64,000 bases of DNA, taken from Actinoplanes sp. NBRC 103695 (lineage in GTDB: Bacteria; Actinomycetota; Actinomycetes; Mycobacteriales; Micromonosporaceae). The stretch is from positions 233,572 to 297,571 of the forward strand of contig NZ_BSTL01000002.1 of assembly GCF_030269485.1 (NCBI RefSeq), in the 5' to 3' direction. The notes under the pieces are model-generated. The model searched no databases, was not told where the DNA came from, and saw only the letters and a program-made list of their open reading frames with translations. Below are positions 52,185 to 64,000 of the stretch, piece after piece; position 1 is the first letter of the stretch, and the number at the start of each line of letters is the position of its first letter. Position numbers and translations under genes: made by a program.

Positions 52185-53822
52185 GTGGACGGGACCGAGA
52201 CCGGCTGGGGCCGGCCTGCGGACTCCGGGCGCCGCTGGCGGGGCCTGCTGGACCGGGCACGGCACGGCTCCCGGACTCATGAGGAGCAGGAGGAGCCGGC
52301 GCCCGAGCCGCAGCCGCCCGAGCCGCGACGCCCGGCGACGCCCTCCCAGCCGCTGCCGATGCGCCCACTGGACCGCCGGTCCTGGCTGCCCGAGACGGCC
52401 CGCCCCGAGGCGCCCGCCCAGCAGAACGGCTACGAGGCCCTGCAGAACGGCTACGACGCCCAGCCCAACGGTTACGACGCCCAGTCCAACGGCTATGACG
52501 CCCAGCCCAACGGCTATGACGCCCAGCCCAACGGCTTTGACGCCCAGGGCAACGGCCACGACCAGAACGGGTATGAGCCGCCCGCCCGCGCGGCGGCCTA
52601 TCCGCTCGACCGCCGCCCGGTGAACCCCCTCGACCGGCGCACCCCGGCCCGCCCGGCCCGCCCGGCGCCCCCGCCGGCCGAGCCGCGGCCGATGAACCCG
52701 CTGGACCAGCGGCCGATGAACCCGCTGGAGCAGCGCCCGGCCAACCCGCTGGAGCCGCGCCGGTCCCGCATCGCCGAGGGCTTCCACGGCCGCGCCGAGG
52801 CCGCGCCCGCTCCGGCGCCGGCGCAGCCGCACAGCTACTTCAACCCGGGCCCGTCCCCGGCCGTGCCGCCGACCGCCCCGCCGCAGGCCTACCGCGGCGC
52901 GGTCACCGTTCCCCAGCCGGCGCCCCCGCTCGCACCGCCCCCGATGGCCTCGCCGGTCGCCCCGGCCTCCCCGGCGCCGGCCCGGATCGAGTGGCGGCAG
53001 GCGGCGCCCGCGCAGGAGTCCGACCGCGCGGTGTCGATCCTGCGCCGCAAGGTCGGCACGCCACGGGTGCTGGCCTTCGCGAACCCGAAGGGCGGCGTAC
53101 ACAAGACCACCGCGACCGTGCTGGCGGCCGCGACCATCGGCAGTGTCCGCGGACGCGGCGTCCTGGCCTGGGACGACAACGAGCTGCGCGGGACGCTCGG
53201 CCTGCGCGCCGGCAGCGCCCGGCACGCCCGGACCATCCGGCACCTGCTGCACGATCTCCTCCAGATCGAGAACATGCACGGCGACGCTCTCCTCCAGGAG
53301 CTTGACGGGTACCTGCGGCACGCGTCGGACGGTTCGTACGACGTGCTGGCCGGCGAGGAGAATCCGCGCTTCGCCCAGCGGCTCGATCAGCACACCGTGC
53401 GCCGGGTGATGGACCTGCTGCGCCGCACCCACGACGTGATCTGCGTGGACACCGGCAACAACGTGGAGAGCGTCAACTGGCAGACCGTCATGCGGGCGGC
53501 CGACCAGCTGGTGGTGACCACGGTCCCGCGCGAGGACGCCGCGTTCACCGCGGACTGGATGCTCGACCTGCTCGACGAGACCGGTCAGGGTGATCTGGTC
53601 GCCAACGCGGTGACGTTGATCTCCTGCCCGTCGGCGGGCAAGGCCCCGCTGCTGGACGATCTGGTCAAGCATTTCGGCACCCGGACCAGGGCCGTCGCGG
53701 TGGTGCCCTACGACCCGTCTCTCGAGGTCGGGTCGTCGATCGAGTACGCCGATCTGCAGCCGGAGACGCGCGCCGCGTGGATCAAGGCGGCGTCGATGAT
53801 GATCGAGCCGTTCGCCGAATAA
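52185..53822 (+). CDS. MinD/ParA-like ATPase with long disordered N-terminus
   Basis: 545-aa protein. The first 290 residues are disordered: Pro/Arg/Ala-rich, with 7-residue repeats of the NGYDAQP type encoded by a 21-bp repeat (about 52425-52560) and PMNPLDQR-like repeats. The last 250 residues are a MinD/ParA-type P-loop domain: NPKGGVHKTTATV (deviant Walker A; the usual Gly before Lys-Thr is His306), then a conserved WDDNE, VICVDTGNNVES and VVTTVPRED. The GTG at 52185 has GGAGG seven bases upstream. Similar actinobacterial ATPases occur with secretion and septum genes; the role here is unknown. Confidence 0.82.
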   Translation: MDGTETGWGRPADSGRRWRGLLDRARHGSRTHEEQEEPAPEPQPPEPRRPATPSQPLPMRPLDRRSWLPETARPEAPAQQNGYEALQNGYDAQPNGYDAQSNGYDAQPNGYDAQPNGFDAQGNGHDQNGYEPPARAAAYPLDRRPVNPLDRRTPARPARPAPPPAEPRPMNPLDQRPMNPLEQRPANPLEPRRSRIAEGFHGRAEAAPAPAPAQPHSYFNPGPSPAVPPTAPPQAYRGAVTVPQPAPPLAPPPMASPVAPASPAPARIEWRQAAPAQESDRAVSILRRKVGTPRVLAFANPKGGVHKTTATVLAAATIGSVRGRGVLAWDDNELRGTLGLRAGSARHARTIRHLLHDLLQIENMHGDALLQELDGYLRHASDGSYDVLAGEENPRFAQRLDQHTVRRVMDLLRRTHDVICVDTGNNVESVNWQTVMRAADQLVVTTVPREDAAFTADWMLDLLDETGQGDLVANAVTLISCPSAGKAPLLDDLVKHFGTRTRAVAVVPYDPSLEVGSSIEYADLQPETRAAWIKAASMMIEPFAE

Positions 53823-53901
53823 GGGCGCGCCCGTCCGTCGGTCGCGGGGTGATCGGGTCTAGGCTCGGGATCGCGAAAATCGGCGGCGAGAGGGGCTTCG
53901 G

Positions 53902-56900
53902 GTGTCTGACTCCTTCGTGCACCTGCACGTGCACACCGAGTACTCGATGCTCGACGGAGCCGCCCGGATCAAGGAGCTTCTCGCCGAGGCGAGCCGGCTC
54001 GGCATGCCGGCCGCGGCGATCACCGACCACGGCAACATGCACGGGGCGTACGACTTCTACAAGCAGGCGACGGCCGCCGGGATCACGCCGGTCATCGGCG
54101 TCGAGGCGTACGTGGCGCCGGAGTCCCGCTTCAACAAGACCCGGATCAAGTGGGGCCGTCCCGAGCAGAAGAGCGACGACATCTCCGGCAGCGGCGCCTA
54201 CACGCACATGACGATGTGGGCGCGCAACGCGGTCGGGCTGAAGAACCTGTTCCGGCTCAACTCGCGCGGCTCGATGGAGGGCCAGCTCGGCAAGTACCCG
54301 CGGATGGACTTCGACGTCATCGCGGAGCACGCCGAGGGCATCATGGGCACCACCGGCTGCCCGTCCGGCGCCGTGCAGACCCGGCTGCGGCTGGGCCAGT
54401 TCGACGAGGCGCTGAAATCCGCGGCGATGTACCAGGAGGCGCTCGGGAAGGAGAACTACTTCCTCGAGATCATGGACCACGGGCTGTCGATCGAGAAACG
54501 GGTCCGTGACGGCCTGCTGGAGATCGGGCAGAAACTCGGGATCCCGCCGCTGGTCACCAATGACTCGCACTACGTCTACGAGGAGCAGGCGGCGGCGCAC
54601 GACGTGCTGCTCTGCGTGCAGACCGGCAGCAACGTGGCCGACCCCAACCGGTTCCGCTTCGACGGCAACGGCTACTTCGTCAAGTCGGCCGACCAGATGC
54701 GCGCGGTGGACTCGTCGGAGGCCTGGCAGGAGGGCTGCCGCACCACGCTGCTGGTGGCCGAGCGGGTCGACACCGAGGGCATGTTCACGTTCAAGAACCT
54801 GATGCCCCGGTTCCCGGTGCCGGACGGCTTCACCGAGGAGGAGTTCTTCCGCCACGAGGCGTTCGAGGGACTCAAGCGCCGGTTCCCCGACGGCATCCCG
54901 GAGACCCACGTCAAGCAGGCGGAGTACGAGCTCGGGATCATCATCCAGATGGGCTTCCCGTCCTACTTCCTGGTGGTCGCCGACTTCATCCAGTGGGCGA
55001 AGAAGCAGGGCATCGCGGTCGGTCCCGGCCGTGGGTCGGCGGCCGGCTCGCTGGTCGCGTACGCGATGGGAATCACCGACCTCGATCCTCTGCCGCACGG
55101 CCTGATCTTCGAGCGGTTCCTCAACCCCGAGCGCGTGTCCATGCCGGATGTCGACATCGACTTCGACGAGCGCCGGCGCGGCGAGGTCATCCGGTACGTC
55201 ACCGACCGCTGGGGCGAGGACAAGGTCGCCCAGATCGCCACCTTCGGCACGATCAAGGCCAAGGCCGCGATCAAGGACTCGTCGCGGGTGCTCGGTTTTC
55301 CGTTCGCGGTGGGCGACCGGATCACCAAGGCGCTGCCGCCGGATGTCATGGGCAAGGGCATCCCGCTGGCCGGCATCTTCGACAAGGACCACAAGCGGTA
55401 CGGCGAGGCCGGCGAGATCCGCACGCTCTACGACACCGACCCGGACGTCAAGAAGGTCATCGACACCGCGCGGGGCATCGAGGGCCTGATCCGGCAGACC
55501 GGCGTGCACGCGGCCGGCGTGATCATGAGCGCCGAGCCGATCATCGATCACATCCCGCTGATGCGCCGCGCCTCGGACGGCGTGATCATCACGCAGTTCG
55601 ACTACCCGACCTGCGAGACGCTCGGCCTGCTGAAGATGGACTTCCTGGGCCTGCGCAACCTGACGATCATGACGGACGCGCTGAAGAACATCGAGCTCAA
55701 CCACGGCAAGTCCGTCGACCTGCTGGCGTTGCCGCTGGACGACCAGGCCACCTACGACCTGCTCGCGCGTGGCGACACGCTCGGCGTCTTCCAGCTCGAC
55801 GGCGGGCCGATGCGCTCGCTGCTGCGGCTGATGAAACCGGACAACTTCGAGGACATCTCCGCGGTGCTGGCGCTCTACCGGCCCGGCCCGATGGGCGCCA
55901 ACTCGCACACCAACTACGCGCTGCGCAAGAACAAGCAGCAGGAGATCACCGGCATCCACCCCGAGCTGGAGAAACCGCTCGAGGAGATCCTCGGCCCGAC
56001 CTACGGGCTGATCGTCTACCAGGAGCAGGTGCAGCGCGCCGCGCAGATCCTGGCCGGGTACTCGCTGGGCAACGCCGACCTTCTCCGCCGGGCGATGGGC
56101 AAGAAGAAGAAAGAGGTCCTGGACAAGGAGTACATCCCGTTCCGGGACGGCATGAAGGACAACGGCTACTCCGAGGAGGCCGTCAAGGCGATCTGGGACG
56201 TCCTGGTCCCGTTCGCCGACTACGCGTTCAACAAGGCGCACACCGCCGGGTACGGCCTGGTCTCCTACTGGACCGGCTGGCTCAAGGCGAACTACCCGGC
56301 CGAGTACATGGGCGGGCTGCTGACGAGTGTCGGCGACGACAAGGACAAGATGGCGATGTACCTGGCCGAGTGCCGGCGCATGGGCATCCAGGTCCTGCCG
56401 CCGGACGTCAACGAGTCGTCCGGCCCGTTCACCCCGGTCGGCAAGAACATCCGCTTCGGCCTGGCCGCGGTCCGCAACGTCGGTCACAACGTGGTGGACG
56501 CGATCGCCCGGTGCCGGAACGAGAAGGGTCGCTACACCGACTTCTACGACTTCCTGTCCAAGGTGGACGCCGTCGCCTGCAACAAGAAGACGATTGAATC
56601 CCTGATCAAGGCCGGCGCCTTCGACTCGATGGGCCACTCCCGCAAGGCGCTGCTCGCCGTGCACGCCGAGTCGATCGACGCGTACGCGGATGTGAAGAAG
56701 AACGAGGCGGCCGGGCAGTTCGACCTGTTCGGCGCGTTCGGCGACACCGAGGGGGGCAGCGCGGCCACGGTCGCGATGCCGCCGATCGGCGACGGCGAGT
56801 GGGACAAGCGGGACAAGCTGGCCTTCGAGCGGGAGATGCTCGGCCTCTACGTCTCCGACCACCCGCTGGCCGGCCTGGAGCAGATGCTCAGCAACTCGGC

Positions 56901-57435
56901 CGACGCCACCATCGCCTCGCTCAACGAGGAGGGCTCGATCCCGGACGGCCAGATCGTCACGCTGGCCGGCATCCTCACCGGCGTGCAACGGCGGATCACC
57001 AAGCAGGGCCGGCCGTGGGCGTCGGCCACCCTGGAGGACCTGGCCGGTGGCGTGGAGGCGCTGTTCTTCCCGAACACGTACGAGGTGATCGGCCAGTACA
57101 TCGCCGAGGACGCCATCGTGATCGTCAAGGGCCGGGTGGACCGCCGCGACGACACCCCGCGCATCATGGCGATGGACATGTCCCTGCCGGACGTCACGCA
57201 CAACCCGGACACCAAGCCGGTCACCCTGACCATGCCGATCACCCGGTGCACCCCGCCGCTGGTCAGCGAACTCAAGGAGATCCTGGTCGCGCACCCGGGC
57301 ACCTGCGAGGTGCACGTCAACCTGGTGAACGGCAGCCGGACCACGGTCATGCGGCTGGGCGGCTTCAAGGTGGCGCCCACCCCGGCGCTACGTGCCGACC
57401 TGAAGATGATTCTCGGCCCGTCCGCGGTGGCCTGA
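53902..57435 (+). CDS. dnaE: DNA polymerase III alpha subunit
   Basis: 1177-aa replicative polymerase (DnaE1 type). N-terminal PHP domain: [13 protein letters not shown] and AITDHGNM with metal-type histidines, which in actinobacteria can supply proofreading. The catalytic palm has [23 protein letters not shown] (here [10 protein letters not shown]) and [13 protein letters not shown] with the Asp triad near residue 414-424. Helix-hairpin-helix and OB-fold regions follow; the C-terminus ends GPSAVA. GTG at 53902 with GAGAGGGG upstream. Normal length for DnaE1. Confidence 0.97.
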   Translation: MSDSFVHLHVHTEYSMLDGAARIKELLAEASRLGMPAAAITDHGNMHGAYDFYKQATAAGITPVIGVEAYVAPESRFNKTRIKWGRPEQKSDDISGSGAYTHMTMWARNAVGLKNLFRLNSRGSMEGQLGKYPRMDFDVIAEHAEGIMGTTGCPSGAVQTRLRLGQFDEALKSAAMYQEALGKENYFLEIMDHGLSIEKRVRDGLLEIGQKLGIPPLVTNDSHYVYEEQAAAHDVLLCVQTGSNVADPNRFRFDGNGYFVKSADQMRAVDSSEAWQEGCRTTLLVAERVDTEGMFTFKNLMPRFPVPDGFTEEEFFRHEAFEGLKRRFPDGIPETHVKQAEYELGIIIQMGFPSYFLVVADFIQWAKKQGIAVGPGRGSAAGSLVAYAMGITDLDPLPHGLIFERFLNPERVSMPDVDIDFDERRRGEVIRYVTDRWGEDKVAQIATFGTIKAKAAIKDSSRVLGFPFAVGDRITKALPPDVMGKGIPLAGIFDKDHKRYGEAGEIRTLYDTDPDVKKVIDTARGIEGLIRQTGVHAAGVIMSAEPIIDHIPLMRRASDGVIITQFDYPTCETLGLLKMDFLGLRNLTIMTDALKNIELNHGKSVDLLALPLDDQATYDLLARGDTLGVFQLDGGPMRSLLRLMKPDNFEDISAVLALYRPGPMGANSHTNYALRKNKQQEITGIHPELEKPLEEILGPTYGLIVYQEQVQRAAQILAGYSLGNADLLRRAMGKKKKEVLDKEYIPFRDGMKDNGYSEEAVKAIWDVLVPFADYAFNKAHTAGYGLVSYWTGWLKANYPAEYMGGLLTSVGDDKDKMAMYLAECRRMGIQVLPPDVNESSGPFTPVGKNIRFGLAAVRNVGHNVVDAIARCRNEKGRYTDFYDFLSKVDAVACNKKTIESLIKAGAFDSMGHSRKALLAVHAESIDAYADVKKNEAAGQFDLFGAFGDTEGGSAATVAMPPIGDGEWDKRDKLAFEREMLGLYVSDHPLAGLEQMLSNSADATIASLNEEGSIPDGQIVTLAGILTGVQRRITKQGRPWASATLEDLAGGVEALFFPNTYEVIGQYIAEDAIVIVKGRVDRRDDTPRIMAMDMSLPDVTHNPDTKPVTLTMPITRCTPPLVSELKEILVAHPGTCEVHVNLVNGSRTTVMRLGGFKVAPTPALRADLKMILGPSAVA

Positions 57436-57457
57436 GCGGGCCTGGCAGGATCGAAGG

Positions 57458-58162
57458 GTGAATCCCGAGCCCGAAGCGCCGTACTCCTGGGCCGAACCGG
57501 CGCCTGCGCGCCGGCGCCCGATCGGCCGTGAGCTGGCGGCCGCCGGTCTGACGGTGGTCGTGCTCGCGATCCTCGGTGGTCCGCTCGGTGTGCTCTGGCA
57601 CTACCTGTCGCCGACCGTCCCGGTGATCAACGTGGGCGAGGGACGGATCGTGGTGAACGACCCGTCGCCGGAGGAGTACATCGCCGCGGACGGCTGGTTC
57701 AGCATCCTGTGCCTGGCGTTCGGCGTGGTCGCGGCCATCGTGGTGTGGCTGGTGCTGCGCCGGCACCGCGGCCCGTGGCTGCTTGCCGGGGTGATCCTGG
57801 GCACGCTCGCCGGCCCGTTGGTGGCGTGGCAGGCGGGGCGGCTGTTCGGCCTGGAAGCCTACCGGGACTGGCGGGGCTCGTCGGAGCTCGGCGCGACGTA
57901 CGCGGCGCCGGCGGACCTCAGCGCGCACGGAACGCTTCTGGTCGCCGCGTTCGGCGCGGCCATCGTGCTGACCCTGATGGCCGGCTGGGCCAACGACCCC
58001 GACCTGGACACGCCGGGGTCGCGCCCCGGTTACGGCAACGACCTGGGCAACGCGCCGCTGCCGCCGCCGCCCGACGTCAGTTCGGGCTGGCCGGTCGCGC
58101 CAGATCAGACAGCGGCACCGGCACCGCCCGGACCCGAGCCAGCAGGCCCGCCTCGCGGGTGA
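57458..58162 (+). CDS. DUF2567 membrane protein
   Basis: 234-aa membrane protein of an uncharacterised actinobacterial family. Four hydrophobic segments (about residues 25-46, 80-102, 108-125, 160-178); the extracytoplasmic loop after the first carries the conserved-looking VNDPSPEEYIAADGWF. Pro-rich cytoplasmic tail. GTG start, 22 bp after dnaE. Its last 86 bp overlap the 3' end of the convergent LON-domain gene, so the tail codons are shared by two proteins on opposite strands. Confidence 0.78.
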   Translation: MNPEPEAPYSWAEPAPARRRPIGRELAAAGLTVVVLAILGGPLGVLWHYLSPTVPVINVGEGRIVVNDPSPEEYIAADGWFSILCLAFGVVAAIVVWLVLRRHRGPWLLAGVILGTLAGPLVAWQAGRLFGLEAYRDWRGSSELGATYAAPADLSAHGTLLVAAFGAAIVLTLMAGWANDPDLDTPGSRPGYGNDLGNAPLPPPPDVSSGWPVAPDQTAAPAPPGPEPAGPPRG

Positions 58163-58790
58163 GCAGCTTGAGCTCGGTGCGCAGCCGGGTCTCGGTGTCC
58201 GGCGCCGCCAGCAGCAGCTGCCGTTCGTCGGTGGTGAGCTGGGCGGTCGCCGCGATCAGGTGGGACAGCACGGTCGGGTCGTCCGGCACATGGTCGAGCA
58301 CCTCGCTGTCGGGGCGCAGCAGGTCGAGGTAGGTGCGGAAGGCGGCCAGCACCCGCGGCGCCAGCAACTCGGCCGTCTCGCCGGGGGTGTCCTCGTCGGG
58401 CAGCCACTCCACCTCGGCGCTCAGGTAACCCTCCGGCCCGCTGGTCACCGCCAGCACGCGGAACCGTCGCCGGCCGACGGTGACGATGTCGAAGCGCCCG
58501 TCCGGCAGCTCGGTGACCTGCCGCAGTTCCGCGGTGCAACCCACGTCGTAGAGCTGCTCGGCGGTCACCGGCGTATCGGGCATCGGCGGGTCGGGCTCAC
58601 CCTCGACCGCCGTCAGCACCTCGGAACCGTGCCGTAACGTCACCACGCCGAACTCGTGCGGCCCGTCCTCAGGCGCGGCGACCAGCTCACGCACGAGCGT
58701 GCGGTATCGCTCCTCGAAGATGTGCAGGGGCAGCACCAGGCCGGGGAAAAGCACCGTGCTCAGCGGAAAGACCGGGAGAATCGTGCCCAC
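58077..58790 (-). CDS. LON substrate-binding domain protein
   Basis: 237-aa stand-alone Lon N-terminal (PUA-like) domain protein. Family marks: [20 protein letters not shown] at the start, then [27 protein letters not shown], and an alpha-helical C-terminal half. No ATPase or protease part. The GTG at 58790 fits the conserved beginning; TACGCT lies six bases before it, so the mRNA may be leaderless. The function of solo LON domains is unknown; substrate or adaptor roles are proposed. Divergent from hisD (138 bp between starts). Confidence 0.87.
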   Translation of the reverse strand: MGTILPVFPLSTVLFPGLVLPLHIFEERYRTLVRELVAAPEDGPHEFGVVTLRHGSEVLTAVEGEPDPPMPDTPVTAEQLYDVGCTAELRQVTELPDGRFDIVTVGRRRFRVLAVTSGPEGYLSAEVEWLPDEDTPGETAELLAPRVLAAFRTYLDLLRPDSEVLDHVPDDPTVLSHLIAATAQLTTDERQLLLAAPDTETRLRTELKLLTREAGLLARVRAVPVPLSDLARPASPN

Positions 58791-58915
58791 GAGGCGAGCG
58801 TATCGGCATGGTCGCTGTCCGCGCGCACTCCGGGGGTCGCGATCTCTCTGCCTTTCGGGCATACCGGCCATCCCGATGGCTGGAATCGCCCCGCGAGCCT
58901 GTCGGACCCCCGGCC

Positions 58916-58921
58916 TAGACT
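58916..58921 (+). promoter_or_regulatory. -10 box for a leaderless hisD transcript
   Basis: TAGACT ends seven bases before the hisD GTG, a spacing that puts the first transcribed base at or near the start codon. No Shine-Dalgarno is present and no matching -35 box is obvious. No His-codon leader peptide is seen. Confidence 0.4.
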
Positions 58922-58928
58922 TACCCGC

Positions 58929-61988
<3,060 letters not shown>

Positions 61989-61989
<1 letters not shown>

Positions 61990-62147
61990 TGGCGATCGTG
62001 CTGTTCATCATCGCCGGGATCCTCGTCGGCGGGGTGATCTCGCTGGCCAGGCAGGGCGCCACGAAATTCAGCATCGGGCTGGTCGCGGTGCTGGCGGCAC
62101 TGGCCGCGACCGGTGGCGTGCTTTGGCTGATGCCCGGGAACAGCTGA
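61989..62147 (+). CDS. small two-helix membrane protein between hisB and hisH (52 aa)
   Basis: Short frame with full translational coupling: its ATG shares a base with the hisB stop (TGATG at 61987-61991) and its own stop overlaps the hisH ATG the same way (62145-62149). It encodes two hydrophobic helices (starting IVLFIIAGILVGGVISLA and SIGLVAVLAALAATGGVLW) joined by RQGATKF. Third positions are strongly G/C. I cannot name it. Position suggests a conserved small partner of the operon rather than an enzyme. Confidence 0.8.
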
Positions 62148-62914
62148 TGACCTCCGCGGCCCCGCCACCGCCGCTGGCGTCTCCCTCGCCCCTGCGCTCG
62201 TCCTCGCAGCCTCCTTCGCCGCTGCGCTCGTCCTCGCAGTCTCCTTCGCCGCTGCCCGCTCCCTCGCCGTCTCCCTCGCCCGGACCGACGGCAGGGCCGC
62301 GGGTGGTCATCCTCGACTACGGCTCGGGCAACCTTCGCTCGGCCGAGCGGGCGCTGGCGCGCACCGGCGCGGACGTCACCGTCACCTCCGATCTGTCCGC
62401 CGCCGCCGAGGCCGACGGCCTGGTCGTTCCCGGGGTCGGGGCCTACGCCTCCTGCATGGCCGGGATCGAATCGCTCGGCGCCGGGCCGGTCATCGCGTCG
62501 CGCGTCGCCCAGGGCCGGCCGGTGCTCGGCATCTGCGTCGGCATGCAGATCCTCTTCGACTCCGGGGTCGAGCACGGCGTGGAGACCAAGGGCATCGGGC
62601 TGCTGCCCGGGGCGGTCACCCGGCTCACCGCGTCCCGGATCCCGCACATGGGCTGGAACACCGTGTCGGCGGGAGCCGGGTCGCGGCTGTTCGACGACAC
62701 CGCGGCGGGGGAGCGGTTCTACTTCGTCCACTCGTACGCGGCGTCGGATCTTGATCTTTTGCGGGACGCCGGGGCGACGGTGACGACCGCGAGCCACGAT
62801 TTGCCGTTCGCGGCCGCGGTCGAGCTCGGGTCGTTGTCGGCCGCCCAGTTCCACCCGGAGAAATCCGGCGACGCCGGGTACGCGCTGCTGCGCAACTGGG
62901 TCACCCGGCTGTGA
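62147..62914 (+). CDS. hisH: imidazole glycerol phosphate synthase, glutaminase subunit HisH
   Basis: Glutamine amidotransferase subunit that delivers ammonia to HisF. Triad: Cys in GICVGMQILF, His and Glu in FHPEKSGD. With the coupled ATG at 62147 the protein has 255 aa, of which the first 50 are a Pro/Ser/Leu repeat extension (SPLRSSSQ twice) not found in typical HisH of about 205-215 aa. The normal fold begins at VVILDYGSGNLRSAERAL; the Val here is a GTG codon (about 62303) that could serve as an internal start. HisF lies beyond the window. Confidence 0.93.
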   Translation: MTSAAPPPPLASPSPLRSSSQPPSPLRSSSQSPSPLPAPSPSPSPGPTAGPRVVILDYGSGNLRSAERALARTGADVTVTSDLSAAAEADGLVVPGVGAYASCMAGIESLGAGPVIASRVAQGRPVLGICVGMQILFDSGVEHGVETKGIGLLPGAVTRLTASRIPHMGWNTVSAGAGSRLFDDTAAGERFYFVHSYAASDLDLLRDAGATVTTASHDLPFAAAVELGSLSAAQFHPEKSGDAGYALLRNWVTRL

Positions 62915-63228
62915 GCAAGGAACGCGCGAAACGGCGGGCCGAACGCATCGCCGTGCTGGAACGCGAGAAGGCGGTCCGCGCCCGCAAGGTGGCCCGGCGG
63001 ATGCGGCGGCGCACGCTGGTGCGCAAGCTCAAGCCGCCGCGGCGCGGGCGCACCGGGACAGTGCACCGCTTCAGCCGGCGCGAACGGGTCGGGCTCGTCG
63101 TGGTGCCCCTCGTCGCGGCGTCGGCGGTGTGGTTCCTGGTGCCCGAGGTCGCGCTCCGGCTCGTACTCATCGCCTTGATCCTTTTGGTCCTGCCCGCTTT
63201 GACGGCCGTCGTTCTCGGCCGGCGCTGA
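62911..63228 (+). CDS. small basic membrane protein between hisH and hisA
   Basis: 105 aa. The first 60 residues are strongly basic and helical (ERAKRRAERIAVLEREKAVR and more), then RRERVGLVVVPLVAASAVWF opens the first of two membrane helices (about 62-79 and 83-101). The GTG overlaps the hisH stop (GTGA). I do not recognise a family; similar small proteins sit at this place in other actinobacterial his operons, from memory. Possible nucleic acid or phospholipid contact through the basic tail is speculation. Confidence 0.75.
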   Translation: MSKERAKRRAERIAVLEREKAVRARKVARRMRRRTLVRKLKPPRRGRTGTVHRFSRRERVGLVVVPLVAASAVWFLVPEVALRLVLIALILLVLPALTAVVLGRR

Positions 63229-63255
63229 TCTTTCTTTCCACATCTGGAGTCTGTT

Positions 63256-63981
63256 GTGACGCTCGAGTTGCTGCCCGCTGTTGATGTCGCCGATGGTCAG
63301 GCCGTGCGCCTGGTGCAGGGGGCGGCCGGGTCGGAGACCGCCTACGGCGACCCGCTGGAGGCGGCGCTCGCGTGGCAGTCGGACGGCGCGGAGTGGGTGC
63401 ATCTCGTCGACCTGGACGCCGCGTTCGGCCGCGGGTCCAACGCCGCGCTGCTCGCCGACGTGGTCTCGCGGCTGGACGTGAAGGTGGAACTGTCCGGCGG
63501 CATCCGCGACGACGAGTCGCTGACCCGTGCGCTGGCCACCGGCGCGGCCCGGGTCAACATCGGCACCGCGGCGCTGGAGGACCCGGAGTGGTGCGACCGG
63601 ATCGTCGGCGAGTACGGCGACCGCGTGGCGATAGGGCTCGACGTGCGCGGCAGCACGCTGTCCGCACGCGGGTGGACCCGCGACGGCGGTGACCTGTACG
63701 AGGTGCTGGCCCGCCTGGACAAGGCCGGCGCGGCGCGGTACGTGGTCACCGACATCACCAAGGACGGCACCATGCGCGGGCCCAACCTCGAGCTGTTGCG
63801 CTCCGTGTGCGAGCGGACCGACCGGCCGGTGATCGCCAGCGGCGGCGTGTCCACCCTGGACGATCTCCGTGCCCTGGCCACGCTGGAGACGGTCGGGGTG
63901 GAGGGCGTGATCGCGGGCAAGTCGCTCTACGCCGGGGCGTTCACCGTGCGTGAGGCGCTCGACGTGCTGGCGGCCGCATGA
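63256..63981 (+). CDS. hisA: HisA/PriA phosphoribosyl isomerase
   Basis: 241-aa TIM-barrel isomerase. Catalytic Asp in [18 protein letters not shown] and Asp in [14 protein letters not shown]; phosphate sites VELSGGIRD and [13 protein letters not shown]. In actinobacteria this enzyme is usually PriA, which serves both histidine (ProFAR) and tryptophan (PRA) synthesis because trpF is missing; the Arg/Trp-containing loop RGWTRDGGD is compatible with the dual type, but this is inference. GTG start; stop overlaps a following ATG. Confidence 0.95.
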   Translation: MTLELLPAVDVADGQAVRLVQGAAGSETAYGDPLEAALAWQSDGAEWVHLVDLDAAFGRGSNAALLADVVSRLDVKVELSGGIRDDESLTRALATGAARVNIGTAALEDPEWCDRIVGEYGDRVAIGLDVRGSTLSARGWTRDGGDLYEVLARLDKAGAARYVVTDITKDGTMRGPNLELLRSVCERTDRPVIASGGVSTLDDLRALATLETVGVEGVIAGKSLYAGAFTVREALDVLAAA

Positions 63982-64000
63982 CGACCCCCGGTCCTGCGTC
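63978..64000 (+). CDS. start of next gene (cut by window end)
   Basis: An ATG overlaps the hisA stop (ATGA) and opens a frame MTTPGPA that runs off the window. Coupling as in the rest of the operon suggests a real gene, but seven codons do not allow a name. Confidence 0.4.

Noticed and set aside
53782..57315. Very long open frame antisense to dnaE (about 1177 codons), and similar ones antisense to ftsI/murE (27985-31467) and leuS (17983-20634)
   Set aside because: In DNA of this GC content the strand opposite a real gene often stays open. These frames lack family motifs, show biased His/Val/Arg/Gly composition and lie fully over well-identified genes.

Overview
The window is high-GC DNA from an actinobacterium. 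Supporting signs are many GTG starts, short ATGA/GTGA gene overlaps, a DivIVA/Wag31 protein, a meso-DAP type MurE, a MurT/GatD pair, a mycothiol-dependent isomerase-type protein and a PriA-type HisA. The gene order and the style of the proteins suggest Micromonosporaceae (Actinoplanes-like), but that is inference. Almost all of the window is chromosomal core; I see no transposase, integrase, phage gene, tRNA, rRNA or CRISPR array.

Layout. 1-6451: end of a MacB-like ABC exporter, a soluble Ser/Thr kinase, a small unknown gene, an alpha/beta hydrolase, a methyltransferase and a nucleotide pyrophosphatase-like enzyme. 6537-9502: dinB, a DUF3040 membrane protein, and a methyltransferase that seems to carry a short repeat inserted in frame. 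9868-14698 (minus): transglutaminase-like TgpA, DUF58 and MoxR in one operon. 15037-20874: a secreted M36 metallopeptidase, then leuS behind a probable leucine leader-peptide attenuator. 20945-24813 (minus): a mycothiol-dependent isomerase-like protein, a TVP38/DedA-like membrane protein, and GatD/MurT, which amidate lipid II. 25122-26149: a c-di-AMP (ydaO) riboswitch in front of an NlpC/P60 cell-wall hydrolase.

26310-44372 is the division and cell wall (dcw) cluster: MraZ-type operator boxes, mraZ, rsmH, ftsL, ftsI, murE, murF, mraY, ftsW, murG, murC, ftsQ, a separate ftsZ promoter, ftsZ, the YggS/YlmE PLP protein, sepF, yggT and divIVA. murD is not between mraY and ftsW, and pgeF (ylmD) is not after ftsZ. 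44414-53822 holds a repeat-rich membrane protein, a repeat-rich non-coding stretch, a DUF167 protein, a K+/H+ antiporter, a DksA/TraR-type zinc-finger protein, lspA, an RluD-type pseudouridine synthase, a 165-bp palindrome, an unknown secreted or membrane protein and a MinD/ParA-like ATPase. 53902-64000: dnaE, a DUF2567 protein, a LON-domain protein, and the histidine operon hisD-hisC-hisB-(small membrane protein)-hisH-(small membrane protein)-hisA.

The main theme is envelope growth: precursor synthesis (MurE/F/C/G, MraY), SEDS/PBP polymerisation (FtsW/FtsI), the divisome (FtsZ/Q/L, SepF, DivIVA), lipid II amidation (MurT/GatD), and hydrolysis under c-di-AMP control. The most unusual signals are non-coding: a 51-nt palindrome family in three copies, a short repeat family of which one copy sits inside a gene, a 165-bp hairpin, the leuS leader, and many minisatellite-like tandem repeats, some of them translated.
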